In this document: positions 16,545-24,797 of the stretch, in pieces | How positions within the stretch are numbered: position 1 is the stretch's first letter | Layout: every line of letters starts with the position of its first letter | Assembly: GCA_965662545.1 (NCBI GenBank) | Contig: CBFIHZ010000004.1 | Location: 1-64,000 of the forward strand | Source: CPC320 sp002684375 | GTDB lineage: Bacteria > Pseudomonadota > Alphaproteobacteria > Rhodobacterales > Rhodobacteraceae | Direction of reading: 5' to 3' | DNA length: 64,000 nucleotides | Notes under the pieces: generated by a model | Told to the model about the DNA's origin: nothing | The model's database searches: none | What the model saw: the letters and a program-made list of their open reading frames with translations, nothing else | Translations under genes and position numbers: made by a program

Positions 16545-18026
16545 TCAGCGTGCTACAAACTGGCTGCCCAAAGGCGCATCGGAGGTGTTGACCCAGACGG
16601 TTTTTGGGCGGGTGTAATCATAAACGGCTTGATAGCCGCTTTCCCGGCCGTATCCCGAGTTTTTCATGCCGCCAAATTGGGCAACTGGTGAGACGGCGCG
16701 ATAGGTGTTGACCCAGATAATGCCTGCCTTCACCGCTTTCGCCACGCGCAGCGAGCGGGCGCTAGCGCGGGTGAAAATACCCGCCGCCAACCCGTGTTCG
16801 CTGCGATTGGCCAGACGAATGGCATCGGCTTCGTCTTTGAAGCGCAAGACTGTGACCACGGGGCCGAATAATTCAGTGTCGACAATGCGCAGGTCTGGGC
16901 TTGGACATGCAACAATAGTTGGTTGAAAGAACATATCACTGCCGGCTTTGGCGCGCTGCCCACCGCAAATGACTGTTGCGCCTTCGGTTTTGGCGTGGGC
17001 CAGCTCGCGCTCAATTGTTTCTAACTGGCCAAACGTGCAAAGTGGCCCCATTTCCGTCTGCTCCAGCATGGGGTCACCTATTTTGACCCCTGTGGCGATG
17101 GCCCGCATTTTTTCGATAAATTGATCGGCAATAGCCTCGTGCAAAAGCAGTCTTGACCCAGCCACACAGCTTTGGCCTGAAGCGCCAAAAATGCCTCCGG
17201 CTGCACCGTTGACGGCGCTGTCGATGTCGGCATCCTCAAACACAATAATCGGAGACTTCCCGCCCAGTTCAAGGGATACTTCTGCAAAATTATGCGTCGA
17301 GTTGCCGATTACGTGACGCGCTGCGTTGGGGCCGCCCGTGAACGATATCCGCGCCACCAATGGGTGTGACGTCAACACCCGGCCGCAGGGATCCCCATGT
17401 CCGGTGACGATATTGACCACACCGTCTGGGATGCCTGCTTCGGCAATCAGACTGCCAAATTCCAACATCGCTGCTGAGGCAAATTCGGAAGCTTTGAGGA
17501 CGATGGTATTGCCCGCGGCAAGCGCTGGGCCAATTTTGACCGCCGATAGAAACAGCTGCGAGTTCCAGGGCACCACTGCGGCGATCACGCCCAGCGGTTC
17601 ACGGTTGGTAAAGACAAACATATCAGGTTTATCAATCGGCAGGGTTTCGCCGTGTATCTTATCGGCACAGCCCGCGAAAAAATGAAAAAATTCAGAGATA
17701 TACTTGGCCTGCCAGCGGGTTTCTTTTAGCATTTTGCCGGTGTCAGTTGTTTCAATCGTGCCAAGCTCGTCTGAGCGTTCCGCTAACAGCATCGCCAGCC
17801 GGCGCAGGCAATGTCCACGTTCAGAGGCAGACATTGCAGGCCAGGGGCCTTGGTTAAAGGCGCGGTCGGCGGCGCGGACAGCGCGGTCTACGTCTTCGGC
17901 CGTGGCCTCGGGAACCGTGGCCCAAACCTTGCCGGTTGTCGGGTTCAGGCTGTTAAATTTAGCACCGTCAGAGGCGGGGACCCACTGCCCGTCGATTAGC
18001 ATTTTATAGTGCGTATAATCGGTCAT
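16545..18026 (-). CDS. NAD(P)-dependent aldehyde dehydrogenase
   Basis: ALDH-superfamily enzyme of 493 residues, betaine-aldehyde/aromatic-aldehyde branch. It has VVPWNSQLFL, the Glu253 motif SLELGGKSP and the nucleophile Cys287 in GASGQSCVAGSR, with the usual C-terminal oligomerisation tail. It should oxidise the aldehyde released by the monooxygenase or by the ThDP enzyme of the operon to an acid. It lies 24 bases after the flavin reductase gene and 37 before the LLM gene. The N-terminal region is of normal length and no targeting signal is seen. Confidence 0.93.
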   Translation of the reverse strand: MTDYTHYKMLIDGQWVPASDGAKFNSLNPTTGKVWATVPEATAEDVDRAVRAADRAFNQGPWPAMSASERGHCLRRLAMLLAERSDELGTIETTDTGKMLKETRWQAKYISEFFHFFAGCADKIHGETLPIDKPDMFVFTNREPLGVIAAVVPWNSQLFLSAVKIGPALAAGNTIVLKASEFASAAMLEFGSLIAEAGIPDGVVNIVTGHGDPCGRVLTSHPLVARISFTGGPNAARHVIGNSTHNFAEVSLELGGKSPIIVFEDADIDSAVNGAAGGIFGASGQSCVAGSRLLLHEAIADQFIEKMRAIATGVKIGDPMLEQTEMGPLCTFGQLETIERELAHAKTEGATVICGGQRAKAGSDMFFQPTIVACPSPDLRIVDTELFGPVVTVLRFKDEADAIRLANRSEHGLAAGIFTRASARSLRVAKAVKAGIIWVNTYRAVSPVAQFGGMKNSGYGRESGYQAVYDYTRPKTVWVNTSDAPLGSQFVAR

Positions 18027-18050
18027 TTTTGATCCTTTTTAGGCGGGGGT

Positions 18051-18587
18051 CTATGTGACTTGGTTGTGGACAGAATGTGCAGGCACCAGCGCGTGATAGC
18101 CGCCGTTCAGATAGGTCAGCGGCGCGGGATCACCGGCGCGCACCGCAGTGACCTGCCCGATCACCACCAGATGACTGCCCGAGGCAACTAACTGTTCTGT
18201 CTTGCAAGAAAAGACAGTCGCGGCATCCAATGCCGGTGAAACGCCGCGCGCGCCATAGTGATCGATGCCGGAAAAGCGGTCACTGACCCGGGCGTCATCC
18301 ATTCCGGCAAAGCGGTTGGCTATGGCAATGTGGTTCTGGGACAGCAGGTTGACACAGAAGTATTGATTGTCGCGCACCGCTTTGGCGATGCGCCGCTCGG
18401 CGCTTAGGCAGATTAGAACAGTTGGCGGATCGGCGGAAACCGAGCAAAACGTGCTAACGGTGGCCCCATAACGACCGGCGGGTCCATCAGTGGTGACAAC
18501 TGCGACGCTGGCCGCAACTTGACGCATGGTGGTGATAAAAGCATCGCGAGATACGGTGTCTGCGCTGGTGATCTGTTGTTGTGCCAT
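18051..18587 (-). CDS. flavin reductase (DIM6/HpaC/RutF family)
   Basis: NAD(P)H:flavin oxidoreductase of 178 residues, flavin_reduct domain (PF01613). Visible motifs are FITTMRQVAASVAVVTTDGP, VSTFCSVSADPPTVLICLS, NQYFCVNLLSQNHIAIANRFAG and the C-terminal NGGYHALVP. It supplies reduced flavin to the LLM oxygenase two genes downstream, as RutF does for RutA or HpaC for HpaB. It is the first gene of the seven-gene operon, divergent from the LysR regulator with 129 bases between them. That spacing holds the strong imperfect palindrome at 18679-18703. Confidence 0.92.
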   Translation of the reverse strand: MAQQQITSADTVSRDAFITTMRQVAASVAVVTTDGPAGRYGATVSTFCSVSADPPTVLICLSAERRIAKAVRDNQYFCVNLLSQNHIAIANRFAGMDDARVSDRFSGIDHYGARGVSPALDAATVFSCKTEQLVASGSHLVVIGQVTAVRAGDPAPLTYLNGGYHALVPAHSVHNQVT

Positions 18588-18678
18588 CGCTGCCTCTGTC
18601 AGGTATTAAGAGTGTTCATTTGCGGTTCGTTATTCCTTGCCACAGCATAATTATTTTGAAAAACAAAATTATTTGACT

Positions 18679-18703
18679 ATAATGTGCAAAATTTTTGCAT
18701 TAT
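18679..18703. promoter_or_regulatory. imperfect palindrome, probable LysR binding site
   Basis: A 7+1+7 palindrome TGCAAAA-T-TTTTGCA (18685-18699) is flanked by ATAAT on the left and ATTAT on the right, the whole being symmetric apart from two extra bases. A second short one, ATTTTG-N5-CAAAAT, lies near 18651-18667. They sit just before the LysR ATG and between the divergent promoters; a TTGACT (18673-18678) could be the -35 of lysR. This is the usual place for an autoregulatory T-N11-A type site. Confidence 0.5.
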
Positions 18704-18716
18704 AAAGTGGTAACCC

Positions 18717-19556
18717 ATGAATATCGTGTCTTTGCATACGTTTATCGCGATCGTCGAAACGGGCAGTCTGGTGCGGGCATCGGAAAAAATGAACGTGACT
18801 CAGTCTACGGTGACGGCCCGATTGAAAATACTGGAGCAAGATCTGGGGCAGGTTTTGCTTAACCGGCACAAATCAGGCACCACGCTGACGCCAGCGGGAT
18901 CGAAGTTGTTGCGTTATGCCCGGGTGATGACCGGGTTGTGGCGGCAGGCCCAGAATGAAGCGGGTTTGCCGGATGGTATGGACAGCCTGTTCAGTTTTGG
19001 CTGTCATAGTGATCTTTGGTCTGGGCCGGGAAAACGGATTTTTGATGGTATCCTGTCGGAGCAACCTAATATGGCGGTCTCGGTCTATCAGGGCGGGGTG
19101 CAGGAATTACAGGACTGGATGGTTTCGGGCTGGGTTGATGTGGTTTTAAGCTATACGCCATTGGCGCGTATCGGGCAGCAGGCGCACCGGATCGCGCTGG
19201 ATCAGCTGGTTTTATATTCAAACCGGCCCGACAGCCCGATCGCCTATGATCCGGGCTACGTTTTCGTGGACTACGGAGAAGAGTACCGCCGCGCCCATGG
19301 TGAGGCTTATTATGATGCTGGTACGGCAAAAATCAGTTTTGATTCACCCGTGCGCGCCCATGAGTACCTGCTTGAGCGTGGCGGGTCTGCGTATCTGCCA
19401 AGTTACATGGTAACCGATGATCTGACTGAGCGCCGGTTGTTTGCATTACCGCGTGCACCAGTTTTTCAACGTCCGGTGTTTATTGTCAGTCATGATATGA
19501 CAGCACAGAAATGGCCGTGGTTTGCCGATTTAATAAAGCGTGTTTCAGTCGTGTAA
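18717..19556 (+). CDS. LysR-family transcriptional regulator
   Basis: LysR-type regulator of 279 residues. The winged helix-turn-helix occupies about residues 5-65 (VRASEKMNVTQSTVTARLKILEQDLG), followed by a periplasmic-binding-protein-like effector domain. It is divergent from the flavin reductase/ALDH/LLM operon and almost certainly controls it in response to the pathway substrate or an intermediate; that is inference from the standard LysR arrangement. The effector domain gives no clue to the ligand. The ATG at 18717 fits the family start; the ribosome site is weak (GTGGTAACCC). Confidence 0.92.
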   Translation: MNIVSLHTFIAIVETGSLVRASEKMNVTQSTVTARLKILEQDLGQVLLNRHKSGTTLTPAGSKLLRYARVMTGLWRQAQNEAGLPDGMDSLFSFGCHSDLWSGPGKRIFDGILSEQPNMAVSVYQGGVQELQDWMVSGWVDVVLSYTPLARIGQQAHRIALDQLVLYSNRPDSPIAYDPGYVFVDYGEEYRRAHGEAYYDAGTAKISFDSPVRAHEYLLERGGSAYLPSYMVTDDLTERRLFALPRAPVFQRPVFIVSHDMTAQKWPWFADLIKRVSVV

Positions 19557-19599
19557 GATGGGGTTCCCTGCCGTTTCACGGAACTTATGGGCCGGAGCA

Positions 19600-19827
19600 T
19601 TAACTTTCTGCTTCAAGCTGGTTTTCGACAATCTGATGCAGCGAGCGGATGCGTGACAGGCATTCGGAGGCGCCTTCGGCTTTGTTGTCCTGATGCAGAA
19701 AAGATTTTTCGGCGACATCGGCGCAGATCATCAGGGCCTCATGCAGTGCTTCCAATTTGGCCAATCGAGCGTTGCGCAGATCATGTTGATGTCTCATCTC
19801 ATCCAGATTTTGGGTTCCGTCTGACAT
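19600..19827 (-). CDS. hypothetical small alpha-helical protein
   Basis: Predicted product of 75 residues, charged and probably all helical (MRHQHDLRNARLAKLEALHEALM...). It has no family I recognise. The ATG at 19827 is preferred over 19833 because AGGAG lies at a good distance before it. It is convergent with the LysR gene. Heptad-like Leu spacing suggests a short coiled coil. It holds two Cys and no membrane segment. Confidence 0.65.
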   Translation of the reverse strand: MSDGTQNLDEMRHQHDLRNARLAKLEALHEALMICADVAEKSFLHQDNKAEGASECLSRIRSLHQIVENQLEAES

Positions 19828-20120
19828 TCTCATACTCCTATTGGCGGTTTGATCTGCATTTTTGATAAAGCCTTCTGCAAACCCTATCTTGCAAAATCGA
19901 CTTATTTCTGACCGAAGTCGTATCGTGTCGGGACCCGTAAGACAATCGAGACTGCCTGAAAGAGATATCTACTTAATATAAAGGGACGTACGCCACGGTG
20001 TCTCACACTGAGAAGTGAACACAATTGGCAGCGTGGAAAAACAGAGCTATGTTTTGCACGAAAGGACATATGGCAGCGCCTTAGCCGCCCATTGTCTTGT
20101 CTTGCGTCAGAGGGTCCACA

Positions 20121-20897
20121 GTGTTTGCTTCATCCGACCTCAATGCCTGTGCGGCGCTCGTCGAGCGTGGTGATCCCACGCGGTTCCTGGCAGTAATGGC
20201 AGCTCCCGTTCAGGCCCGGCAGGTATTGTTTGCGCTGTTTGCCTTTAACTTGGAGGTGGCCCGCGCGCCGTGGGTTACCCAACAACAGATGCTTGCCGAG
20301 ATGCGGCTGCAGTGGTGGTGTGATGCGCTGGATGAGATAGCGGCGCAAAAGCCGGTGCGCCGTCATGAGGTGGTGACGCCTCTGGCGGCGCTTATTGATT
20401 CCCAAGCTGCGGTACTTTTGCGCGATCTGGTCACCGCCAGACGCTGGGATATTTATGATGAGCCCTTTAAAAATGACGCAGAGTTCGCGCATTATATCGA
20501 TTGCACCTCGGGTCATTTGCTGGTGGTTGCCACGGGGATTTTGGGGCGCTCAGACCCGCAAGTGGTTCGAGACTTTGCTTTTTCTACGGGTCTGTCGAAC
20601 TGGTTTCGGGCGGTGCCGCAATTGCTGGCACAAAAACGTCATCCCTTGTTGGAGCTAGGTTCTGGGTCGGTACGCGACCTGGCCGAACAGGGATTGAAGA
20701 GGCTCGCAATGGCCCGCAGTAACCGCAGCTCGATCTCATCCAAGTCTGGGGCGGCGCTGTTGTGTGGTTGGCAGACCGAAAGCTATTTGAAGGAAGCCTT
20801 TCATCACCCCGAGCGGGTCCTGTCTGGCTTGCAGGGGCCGCGTCCGTTTGTCAGCAAAGCCCAACTGCTGCTGCAGGCTGCAACGGGGCGGTGGTAG
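20121..20897 (+). CDS. squalene/phytoene synthase family protein
   Basis: Isoprenoid-synthase-fold protein of 258 residues. ARQVLFALFAFNLEVAR and MRLQWWCDALDEIAAQKPVRRHEVVTPL correspond to the first helices of the phytoene synthase family, but the DxxxD metal-binding motifs are degenerate. This is closer to NDUFAF6-like members than to a working head-to-head prenyl synthase. No carotenoid gene is near, so a role in respiratory-complex assembly or an unknown function is possible. The start is GTG 20121 after AGAGGG; the TTG at 20097 is less likely. Its stop is six bases before the convergent MFS stop. Confidence 0.82.
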   Translation: MFASSDLNACAALVERGDPTRFLAVMAAPVQARQVLFALFAFNLEVARAPWVTQQQMLAEMRLQWWCDALDEIAAQKPVRRHEVVTPLAALIDSQAAVLLRDLVTARRWDIYDEPFKNDAEFAHYIDCTSGHLLVVATGILGRSDPQVVRDFAFSTGLSNWFRAVPQLLAQKRHPLLELGSGSVRDLAEQGLKRLAMARSNRSSISSKSGAALLCGWQTESYLKEAFHHPERVLSGLQGPRPFVSKAQLLLQAATGRW

Positions 20898-20902
20898 CGC
20901 GC

Positions 20903-22093
20903 TTATAACTGCCCATTTTGGTGGTTTTTGATCAGTCGCACCAGAGCCATCGCTGCCAGTAACAACAGCGGTGCAACTGCCAGATTGACCGCGTCCCAGC
21001 CACTTTGGGGTGTGCCTCCGGCACAGTTCATCAATCCACCCGAGGCAAACGAGGCCATAGTGACACCGCCAAAAACAAATAGATCATTCATTCCTTGGAC
21101 ACGACCGCGTTCATCGGGGCTATGGGAATTTACCAGCGCTGTGGTGGCACCAATAAACCCAAAATTCCAACCCAAGCCCAACAGTATGAGGGTCACGAAA
21201 AAATAAGGCAGCGTGGTGCCGCTTAAGCCGATCAAGCTGGCCAGACCCAGCAAAGCAAGCCCGCCAGCGATGATTTTTTCAGTTCCGAAACGGGTGATAA
21301 GATGTCCGGTGAAAAATGAGGGGAGATACATCGCCAAAACGTGAAACCGTACAACATCTGCGGCATTATTGGTGCTATAGCCGCATCCCACGACCGCCAG
21401 AGGCGTCGAGGTCATGACCAAGTTCATCACCGCATAAGTGACCATAGCGCAGGCAATGGCTGCGGTGATTTTGGGGTCTTTTAAAATCTCGATACGTTTG
21501 CGCACAGGGCGTTGGGCTGTGGGTGTTGGGTCTAGATCTGGCGATTTTAGAAACCAGAACAAGCCCGCGCCGCACAAGTTGAGCAGCGCAATCGTGATAT
21601 AACTGGCAACAAAGGGGATGATCATGAGCTCGGAAGTAAGCTTAACCAGTTCGGTGCCCAGCACGGCGGCTACGAGGCCGCCTGACATCACATAGGAGAT
21701 TGCTTTTGGGCGAAACTGTGGCGTTGTGCCATCGGTTGCCGCAAAGCGGTAAAAGCCCTGCGCAGACATATAAATACCGCTGATAAAACTGCTGGCTATG
21801 AATATTGGAAACGACCCAACGTACAAAGCATAGGCCCCGATAACACCGCCCGTCATTCCCGCGGCCGCCCCGACCCAAAAACCAACCCGGCGGCTGTAGC
21901 GTTGCATCAACATCGACAAGGGGGACGCGCAGAGCATTGAGGCAAGCACTATCATTGTGATCGGTAAGGTGGCATAGCAGGCATTCACCGCCAGAAGTTG
22001 CCCCGCCAAACCAGCGATGGTAAACATCATTGGCATTTGGGCGCCTAAAAGCGCGTTGGCGAGAACCAGAACAATGAGGTTGCGTTTGGCCAT
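20903..22093 (-). CDS. MFS transporter
   Basis: Inner-membrane carrier of about 396 residues with twelve hydrophobic segments. MAKRNLIVLVLANALLGAQMPMMF is the first helix, MLMQRYSRRVGFWVGAAAG the loop 2-3 region, and HLITRFGTEKIIAGG the equivalent in the second half. The family is the YfmO/multidrug-like group common in Rhodobacterales; the substrate is unknown. The frame is open to 22261, but that stretch overlaps the divergent DNA glycosylase start region, so I use the ATG at 22093 (22117 also possible). It is convergent with the phytoene-synthase-like gene. Confidence 0.85.
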   Translation of the reverse strand: MAKRNLIVLVLANALLGAQMPMMFTIAGLAGQLLAVNACYATLPITMIVLASMLCASPLSMLMQRYSRRVGFWVGAAAGMTGGVIGAYALYVGSFPIFIASSFISGIYMSAQGFYRFAATDGTTPQFRPKAISYVMSGGLVAAVLGTELVKLTSELMIIPFVASYITIALLNLCGAGLFWFLKSPDLDPTPTAQRPVRKRIEILKDPKITAAIACAMVTYAVMNLVMTSTPLAVVGCGYSTNNAADVVRFHVLAMYLPSFFTGHLITRFGTEKIIAGGLALLGLASLIGLSGTTLPYFFVTLILLGLGWNFGFIGATTALVNSHSPDERGRVQGMNDLFVFGGVTMASFASGGLMNCAGGTPQSGWDAVNLAVAPLLLLAAMALVRLIKNHQNGQL

Positions 22094-22218
22094 AATATAA
22101 GGTGACGTTGACCGCATTGGCCATCGGTAGGCTGGTTTGAAGCCCAAGGCAAGCCGGTTTGCCCAATATTGACCGACGGTTCCTGAGAGGCTTTGTTTTG
22201 ACTGCACAAAAAAAGATA

Positions 22219-22830
22219 ATGACTGATGACATTTTGGCTGAAGGGGCTGAGTGGCTGGCACAGCGCGAACCTCGATTTGCGTTTGCTCTCTCTGCCACTG
22301 GCCCGCTGCCGCTGCGCAACCGTGCGGATGGCTTTGACGCGCTGCTCAACGCGATTGTCAGCCAACAGCTCAGCGTGGCCTCTGCCGCGGCGATCTGGAA
22401 GCGTCTGCAAAGTGCGCATATGACAAAAGCCAAAGCGATTATGTCCGCCGATGATGACACGTTGCGGGCGGCAGGGCTGAGCCGTCAAAAAATTCGTTAC
22501 GCGCGCGCCCTGGCCGCATCAGGGATCGATTTCACCCGATTACGCCAATGTGACGATGCTGAGGTGATCTCTGTCTTGACCGAAGTTTCGGGAATAGGTG
22601 TTTGGACGGCAGAAATATATGCGATGTTTTCTCTTTCGCGCCCCGATATTTTTGCCCCGGGCGATCTAGCGCTTCAAGAGGCTGCGCGCAGCCTGTTTGA
22701 CCTGCCTCAGCGCCCAAAAGAACGCGCGTTGCGGCAAATGGCCGAGGCATGGTCTCCGTGGCGGTCGGTTGCGGCGCGATTGTTGTGGGCCTATTATGCG
22801 GTGATCAAAAACAAAGAAGGTATAGCATGA
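22219..22830 (+). CDS. DNA-3-methyladenine glycosylase II (AlkA-like, HhH-GPD)
   Basis: Base-excision-repair glycosylase of 203 residues without the N-terminal domain of E. coli AlkA. It has the helix-hairpin-helix VSGIGVWTAEIYAMF and the catalytic-Asp segment FAPGDLALQEA, preceded by ADGFDALLNAIVSQQLSVASA. It removes alkylated bases from DNA. The ATG at 22219 begins MTDDILAEGAEWLA, which suits the family; the frame is open further upstream. Its TGA overlaps the ATG of the esterase gene (ATGA), so the two are coupled. Confidence 0.92.
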   Translation: MTDDILAEGAEWLAQREPRFAFALSATGPLPLRNRADGFDALLNAIVSQQLSVASAAAIWKRLQSAHMTKAKAIMSADDDTLRAAGLSRQKIRYARALAASGIDFTRLRQCDDAEVISVLTEVSGIGVWTAEIYAMFSLSRPDIFAPGDLALQEAARSLFDLPQRPKERALRQMAEAWSPWRSVAARLLWAYYAVIKNKEGIA

Positions 22831-23492
22831 CGCGAGTATTAAACGCAGGTCGCAGAGAGCCTCTATCGGGCAGTACCCATTCGGTGGTGGTTTTTCTGCA
22901 TGGCTATGGTGCCAATGGGGCCGATCTATTGGGCTTGGCAGATCCGCTGGCAGAACATCTTCCCGACACGCTTTTTGTGGCGCCCGATGCGCCAGAAGAC
23001 TGCGCCGGCGCGCCGATGGGCTTTCAATGGTTTCCGATTCCTTGGATTGATTCGTCCAGCGAGGAAGAGGCAGAGCGTGGCATGCTCGCCGCTGCAGAAG
23101 ACCTTAATGCGTTTCTTGATGCGCTGATGGTGGATGAGGATGTCTTGCCCGAACAGGTTGTATTGTTCGGTTTTTCACAGGGAACGATGATGAGCCTGCA
23201 TGTGGCACCACGGCGGGAAGATGCGGTGGCGGGTGTGGTTGGATTTTCAGGTCGCCTTTTGGCACCAGAACTGTTGGTGGATCAGGTGATTTCGCGTCCA
23301 CCAGTTTTACTGGTGCATGGTGATATGGACGATGTTGTGGATATACAATCGATGCCACAGGCCGCCGAGGTGTTGCAAGAATCTGGATTTAAAGAGGTTT
23401 TCGCGCATGTGATGAAAGGTACAGGGCATGGAATAGCTGAGGACGGGCTGAGCGTTGCGCTTGCGTTCATGCGGGATAAACTTAGTCTATGA
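22827..23492 (+). CDS. carboxylesterase/phospholipase (alpha/beta hydrolase, YpfH-like)
   Basis: Serine hydrolase of 221 residues in the phospholipase/carboxylesterase family (PF02230). VVFLHGYGANGADLL is the oxyanion segment, Ser117 lies in LFGFSQGT, Asp169 in HGDMDDVVD and His201 in GTGHGIAED, giving a complete triad. It is cytoplasmic, with no signal peptide. It overlaps the glycosylase stop by four bases. The natural ester is unknown. The longer in-frame start at 22749 lies inside the glycosylase gene and is rejected. Confidence 0.92.
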   Translation: MTRVLNAGRREPLSGSTHSVVVFLHGYGANGADLLGLADPLAEHLPDTLFVAPDAPEDCAGAPMGFQWFPIPWIDSSSEEEAERGMLAAAEDLNAFLDALMVDEDVLPEQVVLFGFSQGTMMSLHVAPRREDAVAGVVGFSGRLLAPELLVDQVISRPPVLLVHGDMDDVVDIQSMPQAAEVLQESGFKEVFAHVMKGTGHGIAEDGLSVALAFMRDKLSL

Positions 23493-23549
23493 TATACAAT
23501 TAGAAAATTTAGAAGTTGTTCTCAGACTTTCACAGACAAAAAATAAGCT

Positions 23550-23648
23550 ATGGTCAACATATTATGGTGGGTTTTTGTGATTGCAAATACCATATATAGT
23601 ATTCTACGCTGGGCTAACAGAGTAGGCCATCGGATAGGGCAGGCATAG
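23550..23648 (+). CDS. candidate 32-residue membrane peptide
   Basis: Short frame from ATG to TAG encoding a hydrophobic stretch (ILWWVFVIANTIYSIL) followed by a basic tail (RWANRVGHRIGQA), the layout of a single-pass small membrane protein. There is no clear Shine-Dalgarno before it, and it lies in the promoter region of the HNH gene, 15 bases upstream of it. The composition could be chance in A+T-rich DNA. Confidence 0.25.
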   Translation: MVNILWWVFVIANTIYSILRWANRVGHRIGQA

Positions 23649-23663
23649 CAGAGGTTGGGGTGA

Positions 23664-24248
23664 ATGGAGACTGATTTTAGGGTATCATTTGTGCGCGAAC
23701 CATCAGCTTTGCAGCAAAATCCGGCATTGGTTTTAAACGCTGATTACCGCCCTTTGTCCTATTACCCGCTGTCGCTGTGGTCCTGGCAGGATGCTGTGAA
23801 GGCAGCTTTTATGGATCGGGTCGAGATTGTCGCGGAGTATGATCACGTTGTGCGCAGTCCCAGTCTTACGCTCAAAGTGCCCTCAGTTGTAGTTTTAAAA
23901 GATTATGTGAAACCCCGTAAACGTGTGGCTTTCACGCGATTTAACCTCTTTTTGCGCGATGAGTTCTGTTGTCAGTATTGTGGCAAAAAGGGAGAATTGA
24001 CCTTTGATCACATCGTGCCCCGTGCGAGCGGAGGTACCACCAGCTGGGAAAATGTTGTGGCAGCCTGCTCACCTTGCAACATGAGAAAGGGGTCAAAAAG
24101 CTTGCGCCGCGCCGGAATGTCGCTGCGCAAACCGACAAGGACACCCGGTGCCGAGGAACTGCGCAATGTGGGCCGAAAGTTTCCGCCAAATTACTTACAT
24201 GAAAGTTGGATCGATTTTCTGTATTGGGACGCCGAACTCGACGCATAA
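23664..24248 (+). CDS. HNH endonuclease
   Basis: HNH-type nuclease of 194 residues. The zinc-binding and catalytic unit reads FCCQYCGKKGELTFDHIVPRASGG, then ENVVAACSPCNMRKGS, with two CxxC knuckles around the DHI. The N-terminal part (ALVLNADYRPLSYYPLSLWSWQDAV) is the usual lead-in of this widespread chromosomal family, conserved in alphaproteobacteria outside phages. Its role is not settled; DNA repair or processing is likely. The start follows AGAGGTTGGGGTGA. No mobile-element gene is near. Confidence 0.92.
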   Translation: METDFRVSFVREPSALQQNPALVLNADYRPLSYYPLSLWSWQDAVKAAFMDRVEIVAEYDHVVRSPSLTLKVPSVVVLKDYVKPRKRVAFTRFNLFLRDEFCCQYCGKKGELTFDHIVPRASGGTTSWENVVAACSPCNMRKGSKSLRRAGMSLRKPTRTPGAEELRNVGRKFPPNYLHESWIDFLYWDAELDA

Positions 24249-24314
24249 CCCTGCCGCAAAACAGCTCTCATCATAACGGGTTTCGCGGCGTAGCACATAG
24301 TTTAATATTATGAT

Positions 24315-24797
24315 CTATTGCGGTTTCGCAGCCGGTATTTTGGACTTACCTGTCAAAGGGTCGTCTTGTCGCTGAACGGATCCTTCAAAATGTGCTCCGG
24401 ATTCGATCGCAATGGTCTTGTGAATAATATCGCCTTCTACCCGCGCAGAGGCTGTTAACCGCACTTTTATGCCGCGTACCCGACCAACGATACGACCATT
24501 GACGATAACGTCATCGGCGGTTAATTCCCCCTTGATAGTGGCTGTTTCTCCAATCGTCAAAAGATGCGCTCTGATATCGCCCTCGACAGTTCCCTCGATC
24601 TGTATATCACCAGTTGTCTTAATGTTTCCGGTAATATGCAGGTCTGAAGACAGGATAGAAGCCGGAGGCTTGGCCTTTGGCGCAGATGGCTTGAAATCTT
24701 GCGGTTTCGAAGAGGTTTTGTTTGGAACTGCGCCTGCAGCGGCAGCCGCGCTATCATCGGATTGGGTTGGTTCGTTGATTTTACTTTTAGAAAACAT
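24315..24797 (-). CDS. bactofilin (polymer-forming cytoskeletal protein)
   Basis: Bactofilin of 160 residues: a disordered Pro/Ser/Lys-rich N-tail (residues 1-45), then a beta-helical core of short repeats (DLHITGNIKTTGDIQIEGTV, GDIRAHLLTIGETATIKG, ...GRVRGIKVRLTASARVEGD), and a short disordered tail. Bactofilins self-polymerise without nucleotide at the inner membrane and often position cell-wall enzymes. Its start overlaps the end of the upstream M23 peptidase gene by 11 bases, a pairing also known in Helicobacter and Caulobacter relatives, so the two probably act together in wall shaping. Confidence 0.92.
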   Translation of the reverse strand: MFSKSKINEPTQSDDSAAAAAGAVPNKTSSKPQDFKPSAPKAKPPASILSSDLHITGNIKTTGDIQIEGTVEGDIRAHLLTIGETATIKGELTADDVIVNGRIVGRVRGIKVRLTASARVEGDIIHKTIAIESGAHFEGSVQRQDDPLTGKSKIPAAKPQ

